A stretch of 64,000 nucleotides of DNA from an uncultured Desulfuromonas sp. (GTDB lineage: Bacteria; Desulfobacterota; Desulfuromonadia; Desulfuromonadales; Desulfuromonadaceae). The stretch is from positions 3,218,225-3,282,224 of the forward strand of contig NZ_OY781461.1 of assembly GCF_963676955.1 (NCBI RefSeq), written 5' to 3'. A program made the position numbers and the translations under genes. This document shows positions 41,186-52,900 of this stretch, piece after piece. Within the stretch, counting starts at the first letter, position 1, and every line of letters begins with the position of its first letter. A model generated the notes under the pieces. That model was not told the DNA's origin, ran no database searches, and worked only from the letters and a program-made list of their open reading frames with translations.

Positions 41186-41911
41186 TTATAGCCGGAAATC
41201 CTCGCCAAGGTAAATTTCCCGAGCTGTCGAACTGGTTGCAATCTCTTCCGGAGTCCCATATTCCAAAATGGTTCCGGCGTTGAGGATGTAGGCACTGTCA
41301 CAAACGCCCAAGGTTTCACGCACATTGTGATCGGAAATCAATACGCCGATGCCTCGTTTTTTCAGATCGAGAATAATATTCTGAATATCAATCACCGCCA
41401 ACGGATCAATGCCGGCAAAAGGTTCGTCAAGCAGAATAAAGCGCGGATCGATCACCAAAGCACGGGCGATTTCCGTACGTCGTCGTTCGCCGCCGGACAA
41501 CGCATAGCCAGGCGACTTGGCCACATGCTCCAGACGAAAATCAGCCAGCAGCGTTGCCAACCGTTCGCGACGTTGTTCAGCATCACTGACATGATATTCG
41601 AGGATCGCCAGCAAATTCTGTTCGACCGTCAGCTTACGAAAGACCGAGGATTCCTGAGGCAGGTAGGCCACGCCTGCACCGGCCCGTTGATACATGGGCC
41701 ACCGACTCACTTCAGTATCATCGATAAACACCTGTCCCTGATCCGGCTTGACCAGGCCGACCATCATATAAAAAGAGGTCGTTTTCCCGGCACCGTTCGG
41801 CCCGAGCAGGCCAATCACCTGTCCTGAGCGAACCTCTAGGTCCACCCCATTGACCACGGTTCGGCGACGATAAGATTTTGTCAGATCTGTGGCTTTGAGA
41901 AGATGGCTCAC
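41186..41911 (-). CDS. lptB: LPS export ABC transporter ATP-binding protein
   Basis: ATPase driving LPS extraction with LptF and LptG. 241 residues: Walker [12 protein letters not shown], signature [15 protein letters not shown], Walker [16 protein letters not shown] and switch histidine DHNVRETL. It starts with GTG overlapping the lptA stop (GTGA). The permease genes are elsewhere in this window (25.7-28.0 kb). Confidence 0.97.
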   Translation of the reverse strand: MSHLLKATDLTKSYRRRTVVNGVDLEVRSGQVIGLLGPNGAGKTTSFYMMVGLVKPDQGQVFIDDTEVSRWPMYQRAGAGVAYLPQESSVFRKLTVEQNLLAILEYHVSDAEQRRERLATLLADFRLEHVAKSPGYALSGGERRRTEIARALVIDPRFILLDEPFAGIDPLAVIDIQNIILDLKKRGIGVLISDHNVRETLGVCDSAYILNAGTILEYGTPEEIATSSTAREIYLGEDFRL

Positions 41912-42396
41912 TCGGAGGATTCTCCCGGTACAAACACGGCTTTGACACGTCCCTGATTGCCCCCCTCAACAATACTGCGACTGTCATTGAGGTAAACGCT
42001 GATTTTCTCCCCTTCAACCACGTTTTCACCTTGCACAACACGCGGGGAGCCCGTCAGTTCCACCCGGCCGTCTTTTTGCCAGAAAATCGCTTTTTGTCCC
42101 GTGGCAACCCGGTTGAGCTGGACAATGCGCACATCCTGTTCAGCCTCAACGCGATCAACCTGTTTCTTTTCGCCATCCGTGTAATACACTGTCAATTTCT
42201 GCGCATATATGGTGACATCACCCTGCTGCGCCTGAACCTTACCGGTAAAAACAAAGAACCCATTGGCGTCGTTGGCTTCAAGATGCTGTGAAGTCACATG
42301 AATTGGTTGACCGGCATCGTGTTCCATTTCCGGCTCAGCCAAGACAGGCGTAAAACCGACCAGAACAGCACATACAACGAAAATCAACAGGCGCAT
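41908..42396 (-). CDS. lptA: Periplasmic LPS transport protein LptA
   Basis: Forms the periplasmic bridge that carries LPS to the outer membrane. 162 residues: a signal peptide ([21 protein letters not shown]) and one OstA domain with the typical [21 protein letters not shown] and [19 protein letters not shown] strands. The start is ATG 42396 (or the GTG just before), after AAAGGAG, overlapping the lptC stop. The acidic C-terminal tail is short. Confidence 0.92.
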   Translation of the reverse strand: MRLLIFVVCAVLVGFTPVLAEPEMEHDAGQPIHVTSQHLEANDANGFFVFTGKVQAQQGDVTIYAQKLTVYYTDGEKKQVDRVEAEQDVRIVQLNRVATGQKAIFWQKDGRVELTGSPRVVQGENVVEGEKISVYLNDSRSIVEGGNQGRVKAVFVPGESSE

Positions 42397-42986
42397 CACG
42401 GTTGCTCCTTTGGGGATTCAGGGTAAAACGTCGCCGAAACATCCTTGTTCAACTGCATCGTGCGCAAACCAACATCGAAGAGCAATCCCGTTCCGTGCAA
42501 TTCCAACTGATCAGAACGGATGGTCACGGCCGCCTGGGACTCGATCACACCGCTTTGGGAACGATTTCCATAATAAGAGGCGCGCTCCGATAGCAGTGTA
42601 TAGCCATTATCCGACTGGATGACGACATTTCCGGCCACATCAACCTGCTGGTCTGACAAGAGTGCGGTACCCTGGTCGGCCGTCAAAACGACATCCCCCA
42701 CATCCTTTTGATCATAGAGGTGCATCCTGACCTGATCAATCAGGGTCTGTTCCTGATTAAAATCATGCGCCGCTGACGCCCCGGTTAACGTCCAATGTTT
42801 CACGCCATCGACGGTTTCGGTGTAGTTGAAGGTTTTAAGCTCAATATCAGCGTCCATCACCACATCTTCAATGACGTCAACAGAGGTCGGCAGATTCTCA
42901 TAATAAAGAATCAACACCAGCAATGCCGCACAGATAGCAAGAAGTGCGGCAACAAGAAAACGGCGTATGGTCTCGCGTCGAATCAT
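42396..42986 (-). CDS. lptC: LPS transport protein LptC
   Basis: Membrane-anchored LPS-binding protein that links LptB2FG to LptA. 196 residues with one N-terminal anchor (FLVAALLAICAALLVLILYY) and a beta-rich LptC domain (about residues 40-190) containing ADQGTALLSDQQVDVAGNV. Identification rests on topology, domain pattern and position between kdsC and lptA. Confidence 0.9.
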   Translation of the reverse strand: MIRRETIRRFLVAALLAICAALLVLILYYENLPTSVDVIEDVVMDADIELKTFNYTETVDGVKHWTLTGASAAHDFNQEQTLIDQVRMHLYDQKDVGDVVLTADQGTALLSDQQVDVAGNVVIQSDNGYTLLSERASYYGNRSQSGVIESQAAVTIRSDQLELHGTGLLFDVGLRTMQLNKDVSATFYPESPKEQP

Positions 42987-43032
42987 TGAAAAAGGATAAC
43001 ACTAATTGGCGATAAGGGTAAAGAAAGAGGCA

Positions 43033-43551
43033 CTACTCAAAATAGCGTTCCGTAACGGAATCCCACAGGCCGGATTGTCGCAACAGCATGTCGCACACTT
43101 CGCGCACAGCGCCATGTCCACCCGGCAACGTCGTGATATAGTCCACATACGGCTTGATGTCGGCAACGGCATCGGCGACGGTAAAGGAACAACCTACACG
43201 GCGCAGGATCGGCAAATCAACCAGATCGTCGCCAACATAGGCCACCTGCTGATCAGAGAGTCCCTGATCCTGTAGAATCTGCTCATAAGGTTCCAGCTTG
43301 TTTTTTGCGCCCTGATAGACAATTTCAATGCCAAGTTCAGCAGCGCGATGGCTGACCACTTCGGAGCTGCGGCCGGTGATAATCCCCACCTTGATACCGG
43401 CGCGCTGTAACAGTTTCAGGCCATGTCCATCTCGAACATGAAACGCTTTGCTTTCAACGGCGTTGTTGTCATAAATAATGCGGCCATCGGTCAGGACACC
43501 GTCAACGTCGAGTAACAGCAGGCGAATTTTTTCAATGGATCGTTTTTTCAT
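43033..43551 (-). CDS. kdsC: 3-deoxy-D-manno-octulosonate 8-phosphate phosphatase
   Basis: HAD-family tetrameric phosphatase releasing Kdo. 172 residues; the nucleophile motif is LLLDVDGVLTDGRI, with GIITGRSSE, and KLEPYEQIL and VAYVGDDLVDLPILRRVG as the later HAD motifs. It overlaps kdsD by ATGA. It belongs to kdsA-kdsD-kdsC-lptCAB. Confidence 0.96.
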   Translation of the reverse strand: MKKRSIEKIRLLLLDVDGVLTDGRIIYDNNAVESKAFHVRDGHGLKLLQRAGIKVGIITGRSSEVVSHRAAELGIEIVYQGAKNKLEPYEQILQDQGLSDQQVAYVGDDLVDLPILRRVGCSFTVADAVADIKPYVDYITTLPGGHGAVREVCDMLLRQSGLWDSVTERYFE

Positions 43552-44525
43552 ACCACTCCCGCCTTCAAAAGGTCATGAAGGTGAATAATGCCAACCGGGG
43601 TTGCATCCTCTTCGTGCTCAAAAACAAACAATGAGGTAATCGAGTACTCTTCCATCAGTTGCAACGCCTTGGCCGCAAGATTAAAGCGCAGCACGCGTTT
43701 GGGATGACGACTCATAACCTGGTCCATCAAGTGTTCCAGAGAGTGCTCATCTTCGAGACAACGGCGCAGATCACCATCGGTAAAGACACCAAGCAACCCA
43801 TTGTGCTCATCAACGACGCCGGTAATACCAAGCTTCTTGTTGGTAATTTCAAACAGAGCGTCCTTAACGGTTGTGGTCTGTGTCACCAAAGGGATGGCAT
43901 CACCGGTATGCATCAAGTCTTCAACACGCAGCAGCAGACGTTTTCCCAAGGCCCCGCCCGGATGGAACAATGCGAAATCCTCGGCTTGAAAGTTTTTCTC
44001 CTGTAGCAAGGCCACAGCCAGAGCATCGCCCATGGCCAGGGTTGCCGTGGTGCTGGCCGTCGGCGCCAAACCGAGAGGACAGGCCTCTTTGTCGACAGAG
44101 ATATCCAACGAAACATCCCCGGCACGCGCCAGAGTGCTGGCCGGATTCCCGCTCATGGCAATCAGTTTTAACCCCAGACGCTTAATGACCGGCAGAATGC
44201 GCACAATCTCTTCGGTTTCCCCTGAATTGGAAACCGCCAGAACCACATCACCTTTCATCAGCATGCCGAGATCGCCATGAATGCCTTCGGCAGGATGCAG
44301 AAACAGTGCGGGCGTTCCGGTCGAGGCCATGGTGGCGGCAATTTTCTGACAGATCAGCCCTGACTTGCCCATTCCCGAAATGACCAGGCGCCCCTTACAG
44401 GCCAGAATCAATTCCACGGCCCGGCAAAATTCGCCATTGATCCGGTCATGAAGAGCCAGAACGGCATCCGCTTCAATCTTCAGAGTGTTTCGTGCAACAT
44501 CAATGATGGAATTGGTCGCGTTCAT
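43548..44525 (-). CDS. kdsD: Arabinose-5-phosphate isomerase
   Basis: Interconverts ribulose 5-phosphate and arabinose 5-phosphate, the precursor of Kdo. 325 residues: SIS domain (about 35-180) with GMGKSGLICQKIAATMASTGTPALFLHPAEGIHGDLGM-type signature split over residues 50-90, then two CBS domains in the last 120 residues. The ATG overlaps the kdsA stop by one base. Confidence 0.95.
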   Translation of the reverse strand: MNATNSIIDVARNTLKIEADAVLALHDRINGEFCRAVELILACKGRLVISGMGKSGLICQKIAATMASTGTPALFLHPAEGIHGDLGMLMKGDVVLAVSNSGETEEIVRILPVIKRLGLKLIAMSGNPASTLARAGDVSLDISVDKEACPLGLAPTASTTATLAMGDALAVALLQEKNFQAEDFALFHPGGALGKRLLLRVEDLMHTGDAIPLVTQTTTVKDALFEITNKKLGITGVVDEHNGLLGVFTDGDLRRCLEDEHSLEHLMDQVMSRHPKRVLRFNLAAKALQLMEEYSITSLFVFEHEEDATPVGIIHLHDLLKAGVV

Positions 44526-45346
44526 CAATTTTTCACTACGGCATCTATGGCCAGCAGCGACTCCAGTATTGGTTGTAGATCTTTGAGGTACAGCGAGTTC
44601 GGTCCGTCACAACGGGCGCATTCAGGATCGGGATACACCTCCCAGAACAGACCATCAATACCGATGGCCACGGCAGCCCGGGAAAGCGCAGCCACATACT
44701 CACGCTGACCGGCAGAGGCGCCATCCGCACCACCAGGGAGTTGAACCGCATGGGTCGCATCAAAAATGACCGGCTTGCCCAATTCACGCATGATCAGCAG
44801 CGAGCGCATATCAACCACCAGATTATTGTAACCAAAGCTGGCACCGCGCTCCGTCAATAAAATCTGCTCGTTACCGGTAGACGCGACTTTACCGACCACA
44901 TGCTTCATATCCCAAGGTGCCTGAAATTGTCCCTTTTTGACATTGACCACCCGGCCACTGTTACCGGCAGCGACCAACAAGTCCGTTTGACGACATAAAA
45001 ACGCCGGGATCTGGATAATATCCAACACCTGAGCCGCAGCAGCGACCTGAGTTACATCGTGGACATCGGAAACCACCGGCACGTTGAATTCACTCTTTAC
45101 CTTGGCGAGCATCTCCAGACCGGCGTCAAGGCCTGGTCCGCGAAAAGAGGTTACCGAAGTCCGATTGGCCTTATCATAGGAGCCCTTAAAGACAAAGCCG
45201 ATCCCCAACTGATCCGTCAGTTTCTTGAGATATTCGGCAATCTGCAGTGTCGTGTCCAGATCTTCAAGGACGCAGGGGCCCGATACAAGGACAAAGGGGT
45301 GCTGGTCGCCAAAAGCGACATCGCCGATTTTTATTTCCGTAACCAT
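44525..45346 (-). CDS. kdsA: 3-deoxy-8-phosphooctulonate synthase
   Basis: Condenses PEP with arabinose 5-phosphate. 273 residues with VLVSGPCVLEDLDTTL, KGSYDKANRTS, DVHDVTQVAAAAQVLDIIQIPAFLCRQTDLL and FDATHAVQLPGG. The asparagine/cysteine usage near the N-terminus (SYDKANR) fits either metal-dependent or independent classes; not resolved here. It begins directly after the pyrG stop codon. Confidence 0.96.
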   Translation of the reverse strand: MVTEIKIGDVAFGDQHPFVLVSGPCVLEDLDTTLQIAEYLKKLTDQLGIGFVFKGSYDKANRTSVTSFRGPGLDAGLEMLAKVKSEFNVPVVSDVHDVTQVAAAAQVLDIIQIPAFLCRQTDLLVAAGNSGRVVNVKKGQFQAPWDMKHVVGKVASTGNEQILLTERGASFGYNNLVVDMRSLLIMRELGKPVIFDATHAVQLPGGADGASAGQREYVAALSRAAVAIGIDGLFWEVYPDPECARCDGPNSLYLKDLQPILESLLAIDAVVKN

Positions 45347-46975
<1,629 letters not shown>

Positions 46976-47106
46976 TTATGTTTTTTATCCGTATCCACCA
47001 TGCTGTCAGGCCCGCCCCAACGAAACATTATGGACATTTTTTACCAAACACAAGTGCGAAACTCTACACTGAACACCATCAAAAAGAAAGGGAAAATCAT
47101 GCCGGA

Positions 47107-47874
47107 TTACCCACGGGTTTGCTGACCTGATAACGAGAGAATTTCACAGACCCGAGCCAAGTCCTGTGGTGTATCCACACCCTGCGACTGCAGATCCGTT
47201 TCCACGACGCGAATCCGGTAACCATTCTCCAGAGCACGCAGTTGTTCCAGCTTTTCCATCTGTTCGAGCGGCGTCGCTGTTAACGTCGGGTAAGCGAGCA
47301 GAAAATCCCGTCGATACACATAAAGACCGACATGTTTGAATGCGCTGATGTGATCGTAGTTCTGAGCGGCGGTTTCGCTGTAATCACGCGACCAGGGGAG
47401 CGGTGCTCTGGAAAAATATAAGGCATCGCCCTGCCGATTGGTGACCACTTTAACGACATTGGGATTAAGATAGTCCTGCGGCTCTTTAATGGACACCATT
47501 AACGTTCCCATATCGATGGTTGCATCCTCTTTAAGGGGGGCAATGGCCTGGTCAATCATGCGTGGGTCAATCAGCGGTTCATCCCCCTGAACATTGACAA
47601 TCAACTCGGCATCGAGTTGAGCGGCCACCTCGGCCAAGCGGTCGGTACCGGTCTCGTGCTGATCCGAAGTCATGCAGGCGCGGCCGCCAAAAGCCTGAAC
47701 AGCCTCAGCAATTCGGATATCGTCCGTGGCGACCAGGACATCATCCACCAGTTCGGCGTGGGCAGTTTGTTCATAGACACGCTGAATCATTGGTTTGCCG
47801 AGGATATCGGCAAGGGGTTTTCCCGGAAAACGGGACGAAGCATAACGGGCCGGGATTATGGCTGTAATACGCAC
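47107..47874 (-). CDS. kdsB: CMP-Kdo synthetase (3-deoxy-manno-octulosonate cytidylyltransferase)
   Basis: Activates Kdo with CTP. 255 residues, beginning [40 protein letters not shown] and [16 protein letters not shown] are conserved KdsB blocks. The start is GTG at 47874, seven bases after GGAG. It leads the pyrG-kds run; 155 bases separate it from pyrG, with no strong terminator seen. Confidence 0.96.
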   Translation of the reverse strand: MRITAIIPARYASSRFPGKPLADILGKPMIQRVYEQTAHAELVDDVLVATDDIRIAEAVQAFGGRACMTSDQHETGTDRLAEVAAQLDAELIVNVQGDEPLIDPRMIDQAIAPLKEDATIDMGTLMVSIKEPQDYLNPNVVKVVTNRQGDALYFSRAPLPWSRDYSETAAQNYDHISAFKHVGLYVYRRDFLLAYPTLTATPLEQMEKLEQLRALENGYRIRVVETDLQSQGVDTPQDLARVCEILSLSGQQTRG

Positions 47875-47886
47875 AAAAAACTCCAA

Positions 47887-48020
47887 TTTGCAAAAAAGCT
47901 CTCAGAGCCCAGAGATGAGTGACAAAATGATCGGATTCGTTGACACCCGTGTAATTTTGTAAGCAAGGCGTAAATCGCATTTTCGCTTGCTTGGTTAAAA
48001 CCCTCGGATGGAACGTTTCA
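47887..48020. repeat. Dispersed intergenic repeat, copy 3
   Basis: Starts TTTGCAAAAAAGCTCTCAGA, then GCCCAGAGATGAGTGAC, and ends with CGCTTGCTTGGTTAAAACCC and CGGATGGAACGTTTCAACA. The end module is shared with copy 5 and the fragment at 28.09 kb. It fills the gap between fur and kdsB. Confidence 0.55.
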
Positions 48021-48028
48021 ACACCCTG

Positions 48029-48460
48029 CTAGTCGCCCTGGCAGGATGGACACAGTCCGTAGAGTTCCAGACGTTGGTGAGACAAAGTAAATTGGTGCTC
48101 AGCGGCAGTTTGCTGCAGCAGCGCTTCAATTTTCGAATCTTCAAACTCGATGATACGGCCACATGAATTGCAGATCAGATGGTAGTGATGATCTTCACTG
48201 GTGTTAGGCTCGTAACGAGTCTGACGGTCACCAAAATGCCGCTCACTGGCAATACCACTATCCGCCAGAAGCTTCATGGTCCGATAAACAGTCGCATAAC
48301 CAATATTGGGATGGTCTTTGCGCAGACGAAGATACAACTCCTCTGCGGACAGATGCGAGGGCGAACTCATAAAGCCCTCAAGAATAATTTCACGTTGCCG
48401 TGTGACTTTCAATCCGTGCTTGGCCAGATAATCACGAAAAAGTTCTTTGACTTTTGCCAT
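48029..48460 (-). CDS. fur: Ferric uptake regulator family protein
   Basis: Metal-dependent DNA-binding repressor, 143 residues: N-terminal winged helix (GLKVTRQREIILEGF...NIGYATVYRTMKLL), then the metal-binding HHYHLICNSCG and a C-terminal CPSCQGD second cysteine pair forming a structural zinc site. Sequence fits Fur; PerR or Zur cannot be excluded because the H..D/E ligands do not separate them by eye. It stands alone, divergent from nothing; no Fur box was recognised nearby. Confidence 0.9.
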   Translation of the reverse strand: MAKVKELFRDYLAKHGLKVTRQREIILEGFMSSPSHLSAEELYLRLRKDHPNIGYATVYRTMKLLADSGIASERHFGDRQTRYEPNTSEDHHYHLICNSCGRIIEFEDSKIEALLQQTAAEHQFTLSHQRLELYGLCPSCQGD

Positions 48461-48526
48461 TAGCCGCCCCCCTAATTGAAATGAAAATGATGTTCAAAAT
48501 ATCAAAAGCCTCTGAAGCCGTCAAGC

Positions 48527-49084
48527 TCAGTCAGAGGTCCGGGGCAATAAACCGCGCATAAATTCAACAACACGTGGCTGACTCCAATTGATGCTACCCA
48601 CAACCTTCTCAACAATCCTGCCCTGAGGGTCAATAACAAAGGTCTCCGGATACTTGGCAACGCCATAGGATTTTCTGACCTGTCCGGATTCATCAAACAA
48701 AATGGTAAAATCGGCGGGGTTTTTCTGGAGAAAAACCGGTACTGTCTGCCGACCGTCTTGTTCAATATTTACCGCCAACATGACAAACTCGGTCCCGGTC
48801 ATCATTTCATGCAATTGCTGCATGGAGGGTACCTCTTCCCGACAGGGAGGGCACCAGGTCGCCCAGAAATTGAGGACAACCACCTTGCCACGCAAGGCTG
48901 AAAGCCGGACTGTTTCACCGTGCAATGAAGACAATTCAAAATCAGGTGCCAACATCGGCTCGCGTTCCGAGCTGTTCTGTGACTGAGGAGTTTCAGAGCT
49001 GCAGGCGCAAACAAACACCAGAGCCAACAGTAACAGCACAAAGCCCCCTCTTTTGAATATATCGTCAGATTGCCATTTCGCCAT
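48527..49084 (-). CDS. TlpA/ResA-type thioredoxin-fold lipoprotein
   Basis: 185 residues. An N-terminal signal with a lipobox-like LVFVCACSS suggests a periplasmic lipoprotein. The thioredoxin domain has the redox motif WATWCPPCREEVPSMQQL (about residue 78), the central MLAVNIEQD and the cis-proline segment YPETFVIDPQGRI. Members reduce periplasmic disulphides or haem-binding cysteines in cytochrome c maturation, which would suit a cytochrome-rich anaerobe, but no cytochrome gene lies beside it. Confidence 0.9.
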   Translation of the reverse strand: MAKWQSDDIFKRGGFVLLLLALVFVCACSSETPQSQNSSEREPMLAPDFELSSLHGETVRLSALRGKVVVLNFWATWCPPCREEVPSMQQLHEMMTGTEFVMLAVNIEQDGRQTVPVFLQKNPADFTILFDESGQVRKSYGVAKYPETFVIDPQGRIVEKVVGSINWSQPRVVEFMRGLLPRTSD

Positions 49085-49114
49085 GAAACATCTCCCTTGT
49101 GTATTTGTATCAGC

Positions 49115-49250
49115 CGTTTAAAAAACCTCGTAGAGCCCATGGATGGGCGATCAGCACAGTCGGTTGCCATCCCGCCGGTTTTGAACATCAGAGGGTTCAA
49201 AAGCGTGCTTGCTAAAAACCCCAGACGGCTTTCAGCAAAAAACTCCTATG
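49115..49250. repeat. Dispersed intergenic repeat, copy 4
   Basis: Contains TTTAAAAAACCTCGTAGAGC, CCATGGATGGGCGATCAG, CGCCGGTTTTGAACATCAG and AAAGCGTGCTTGCTAAAAA. Lies between the thioredoxin gene and the plus-strand methyltransferase gene. No gene was seen in this gap. Confidence 0.6.
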
Positions 49251-49331
49251 TATTGACGAGAACTAGCTCACGTGAAATACTCGGCGTCTTCACGCTATGG
49301 TATACAACACTCAAGCCGAAAGGAACAGCCT

Positions 49332-49928
49332 GTGGGACGTGTTTTTTCCCCTTTTGTCATCGGACGCTCATTTCGCATCCTACCCCAGGGTCACGCTGCC
49401 ATTGAGGACGGGCGCATCAACTTATGGATGGCACCCGGCGCATTCGGCTCAGGTGAACACGAAACCACGGCCAGTTGTCTGGAAATTCTTGAAAACCTCG
49501 AAGGACTCAAAGAGGCAACAGTACTTGACCTGGGCAGCGGAACCGGCATTCTGGCCATTGCGGCATTGAAATTAGGCGCACGCTCAGCGGTGTGTATCGA
49601 TATTGATCCGGCGGCGGTAGCCACCTGTCGTCTCAACAGTCAACTAAATGGCGTTGAGGCGAACATTGACCATGTCTGCGGAATCCTCAGCGATCTTCCC
49701 TCGGCGACCTACGATTTGGTTCTCGCCAATATTTACGGTGATATTCTTCTCAATGTGGCCGAAGAACTTTCGCAAAGAGCCCACGCTGAAGCCCCCCTGC
49801 TGCTTTCTGGAATTCTTTACGAATATAATTTTGATGTCCGTCGCCGTTACCAGCAGTGTGGCTGCCATGTCGTCAAAAATCTCATGCTTGACGAATTCAG
49901 CACCGTCTTACTGAAAAAAGAACGCTAG
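49332..49928 (+). CDS. PrmA-like methyltransferase (short, catalytic domain only)
   Basis: Related to ribosomal protein L11 methyltransferase but only 198 residues. The SAM-binding motif VLDLGSGTGILAIAALKLGA, the upstream WMAPGAFGSGEHETTASCLE and the NPPY-like position LVLANIYGDILL are typical of PrmA. The N-terminal L11-recognition domain (about 60-90 residues) is nearly absent. I take GTG 49332 as start because AAAGGAA lies six bases before it. Either a compact PrmA or a methyltransferase with another target. Confidence 0.75.
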   Translation: MGRVFSPFVIGRSFRILPQGHAAIEDGRINLWMAPGAFGSGEHETTASCLEILENLEGLKEATVLDLGSGTGILAIAALKLGARSAVCIDIDPAAVATCRLNSQLNGVEANIDHVCGILSDLPSATYDLVLANIYGDILLNVAEELSQRAHAEAPLLLSGILYEYNFDVRRRYQQCGCHVVKNLMLDEFSTVLLKKER

Positions 49929-49959
49929 GGAGGGCTCGATCAGCAGAATGAGCGCCCAC

Positions 49960-52900
49960 CTAGGAGCGTTTCTGCCGCTGGCGCAATGTGGCAAAGTCAC
50001 ACGCCGGCACCGGCGGGCTGCAATAATACCCCTGATAGTAGTCACAGCCTAATTGCGCGAGATACTCCCTTTGAGCCTCCGTTTCAACACCTTCGGCAAG
50101 CAAATCAAAACCGAGTCCATGCCCCATCTGCACAATGGCCGTTACCATTTTGCAATCATTTGCATCCAGCGGAAGATCATCGACAAAAGACTTATCCACT
50201 TTGAGCAAGTGCAATGGAAAATATTTGAGATAGGCCAGCGAAGAATAACCGGTGCCGAAATCATCCAGAGCCAGACGAACGCCCAGCGCATTCAAAGACT
50301 GCAGCAGGTCAATGGTCTGTTGTTCCTTGTGCATTAACGTTGATTCGGTCACTTCCAGCTCCAGATACTCGGCCGGATAACCGGTCTGATCGAGGATCTC
50401 TTTCAAACGACGTGCAATATCCTCCTCAGCAAACTGTACCGCCGACAAGTTGACAGCCAAAATCAACGGCGGATATCCGGCATCCAGCCAGGCCTTCCCC
50501 TGCTCACAAACCCGTCGGAGAATCCAGTTTCCCATCGGACAGATGCAGCCAATTTCTTCCGCCAAGGGAATAAAGCGATCCGGAGTGACCATCCCCAATT
50601 CCGGGCTATTCCAGCGCATCAACGCTTCCGCTCCGATAATCTGACCGGTTTTCAAATCAACCTGAGGTTGATAATAAACCGCAAACTCCTGTTTCTCCAA
50701 AGCCTGGCGCAAATGAAAACTCAGTTGTACCCGCTCTTGAGCCTGTTCGGTCATCTCTTCGTTATAGTAGGCGAAACGGGCACGACCATGTTGCTTGGCC
50801 CGATATAAAGCCGAATCAGCACGCTGCAATAACTCCAGAGCGTCACGACCGTGCTCGGGATAAACAGCAATGCCGATACTGACACTGACCTGAACTTCCA
50901 AGTCGGTTTCCGTTAAGCAAATCGGTTGCTGCAACAGATGAAGGATCTCCTCCGCCATCATCGTGACACGATTGGAATCGACGCTATCTTCTAAGAGCAG
51001 AACAAACTCATCCCCCCCCAATCGGGCTAACATATCGCTTTCACGCAACCGGCTGCGTAATCGATCCGCGACTTTCTTTAATAACGCGTCGCCGACCAAA
51101 TGGCCAAAGCTGTCGTTAACATCTTTGAAGTGATCAAGATCAAAGCAGAGGACGGCAAAAGAACGATGATTACGTTGAGCCGACTTTGTTGCCTGGTCGA
51201 GATGACTGCAAAACAGACTCCGATTAGGCAAGTCGGTCAACGGATCATGCCAAGCGAGATAATCAAGCTTTTGCTGCGACTCTTTGGCCTGGCTGATATC
51301 GGAAAAGAGCGCAATATAGTGGCTGATCTGATGCTGCTCATCACTGACGGCACTAATCGACATCAGCTCAGGATAGACCTGTCCATCTTTGCGGCGATTC
51401 CAGATCTCCCCTTGCCAACTGCCATGTTCTTTCAGGCAACGCCACATTTTCTGATAAAAATCACGTCCATGACGATCGGATTTTAGAATTCGGGGCGTCT
51501 GGCCAAGAATTTCATCATCGCGATAACCGGTAATCTCCGTAAAAGCGCGATTAACCGACAAGATCTTCTCATTTTGATCGGTAAGAACAATCCCTTCCTG
51601 ACTATTGTCAAATACCGTTGCCGCCAACTGCAACTGTTTCATGGAAAAAGCCTGTTGCTGCTCACGCTCGTGAACATCCAAAGCAAACGCCACATCCTGA
51701 ACCAGCTCGTCAAGCAATTGCTGCTCATCATCCTGTTCAAGCAATTTCTTGTCTTGGGCATAGACGACCAGAAGCGCGCCCGCAGCTTCCTCGGGTTGAA
51801 TAGGAAAGCTGGCAACGGCCTGAAATGGTGACCGTTGATAAAGTCGGTATCCCGTTGGACACAAGACATTTTGGGCTGTTTCAGCGGTAATATCCGTCGT
51901 CAAATGACTTAGCTGTCCATTATTATGGATGCAGTGATTCGGTTCTCCCAATATGTCCAACGAAATTCCTGAAGAGACCACAGGCTTATAAATACCATTC
52001 TCATTGGGCAGTCCAATCCACGCCATGGTAAAGGTCGCATCTTCCAGTAACGTATCACAGACAAACTCAAACAATTCAATCGGTTGCGGTTTGTGAACAA
52101 TATGCTGATTGACGGCTGACAGAATTCGGTATAAGCGCGACAGTCGAATTGTCTCCTGCTCAAGCTGCTTTTCCCGTGTAATAATTCGCGCCGAGCCTAC
52201 CGTGCCGATCAAGGCCCCGTCCGCATCGTAAAAAGGTGCCTTGTAGACATCCAAACAGATCAGCGTTCCTTTGACAAAACCAACCTCCTGAAACCGCATC
52301 GACTGACGCGTTCGGAGTACGTCATTATCAGACTGGCAACAGAGTTCACTGAACTGGTAGGCTAAAGGATCTTCCGGGAATTGCTTGAGAATTTTATCCG
52401 CGAAAAACTCATGGTTTTTACCGATCACCGCCGCGGTGGAATCAACACCTAACAACGTATGGCAATTGGCTTTATTGGTGAAAATATATTGATGTTGCAG
52501 GTCTTTGGCCCAGATCAGGTCCGGCACATTGTCGCAAATGTGCTGAAGCAAACGTGCTGTGTCCTGATGACGTTCCGAAGCGATAAGCAGCTGCTGTTCT
52601 GCCTGCTGTCGCGTCAGGACCTCGGATTCAAGCTGTTGCGTCTGACGGCGAAGCGTTTCAACCTTCTCAGCAATTTTGTCCCGCTGCAGATCAACAACCT
52701 GCAACATATGGTTGAAGCCCTCTTCAAGTTGCTTAATCTCAGAGGAAAGATGCCCTTGCAATGTGATTTTACGTTGTGCGTCCTGCCATTGATCAAACCG
52801 ACGCAAATGATCGGTCAAGGCAGCCAGCGGGCCGGTCACACTGCGCAGCCCCACCCAGGTGATAGCCATGGCCAGCCCACCGAGAACCGTGATAATGACC

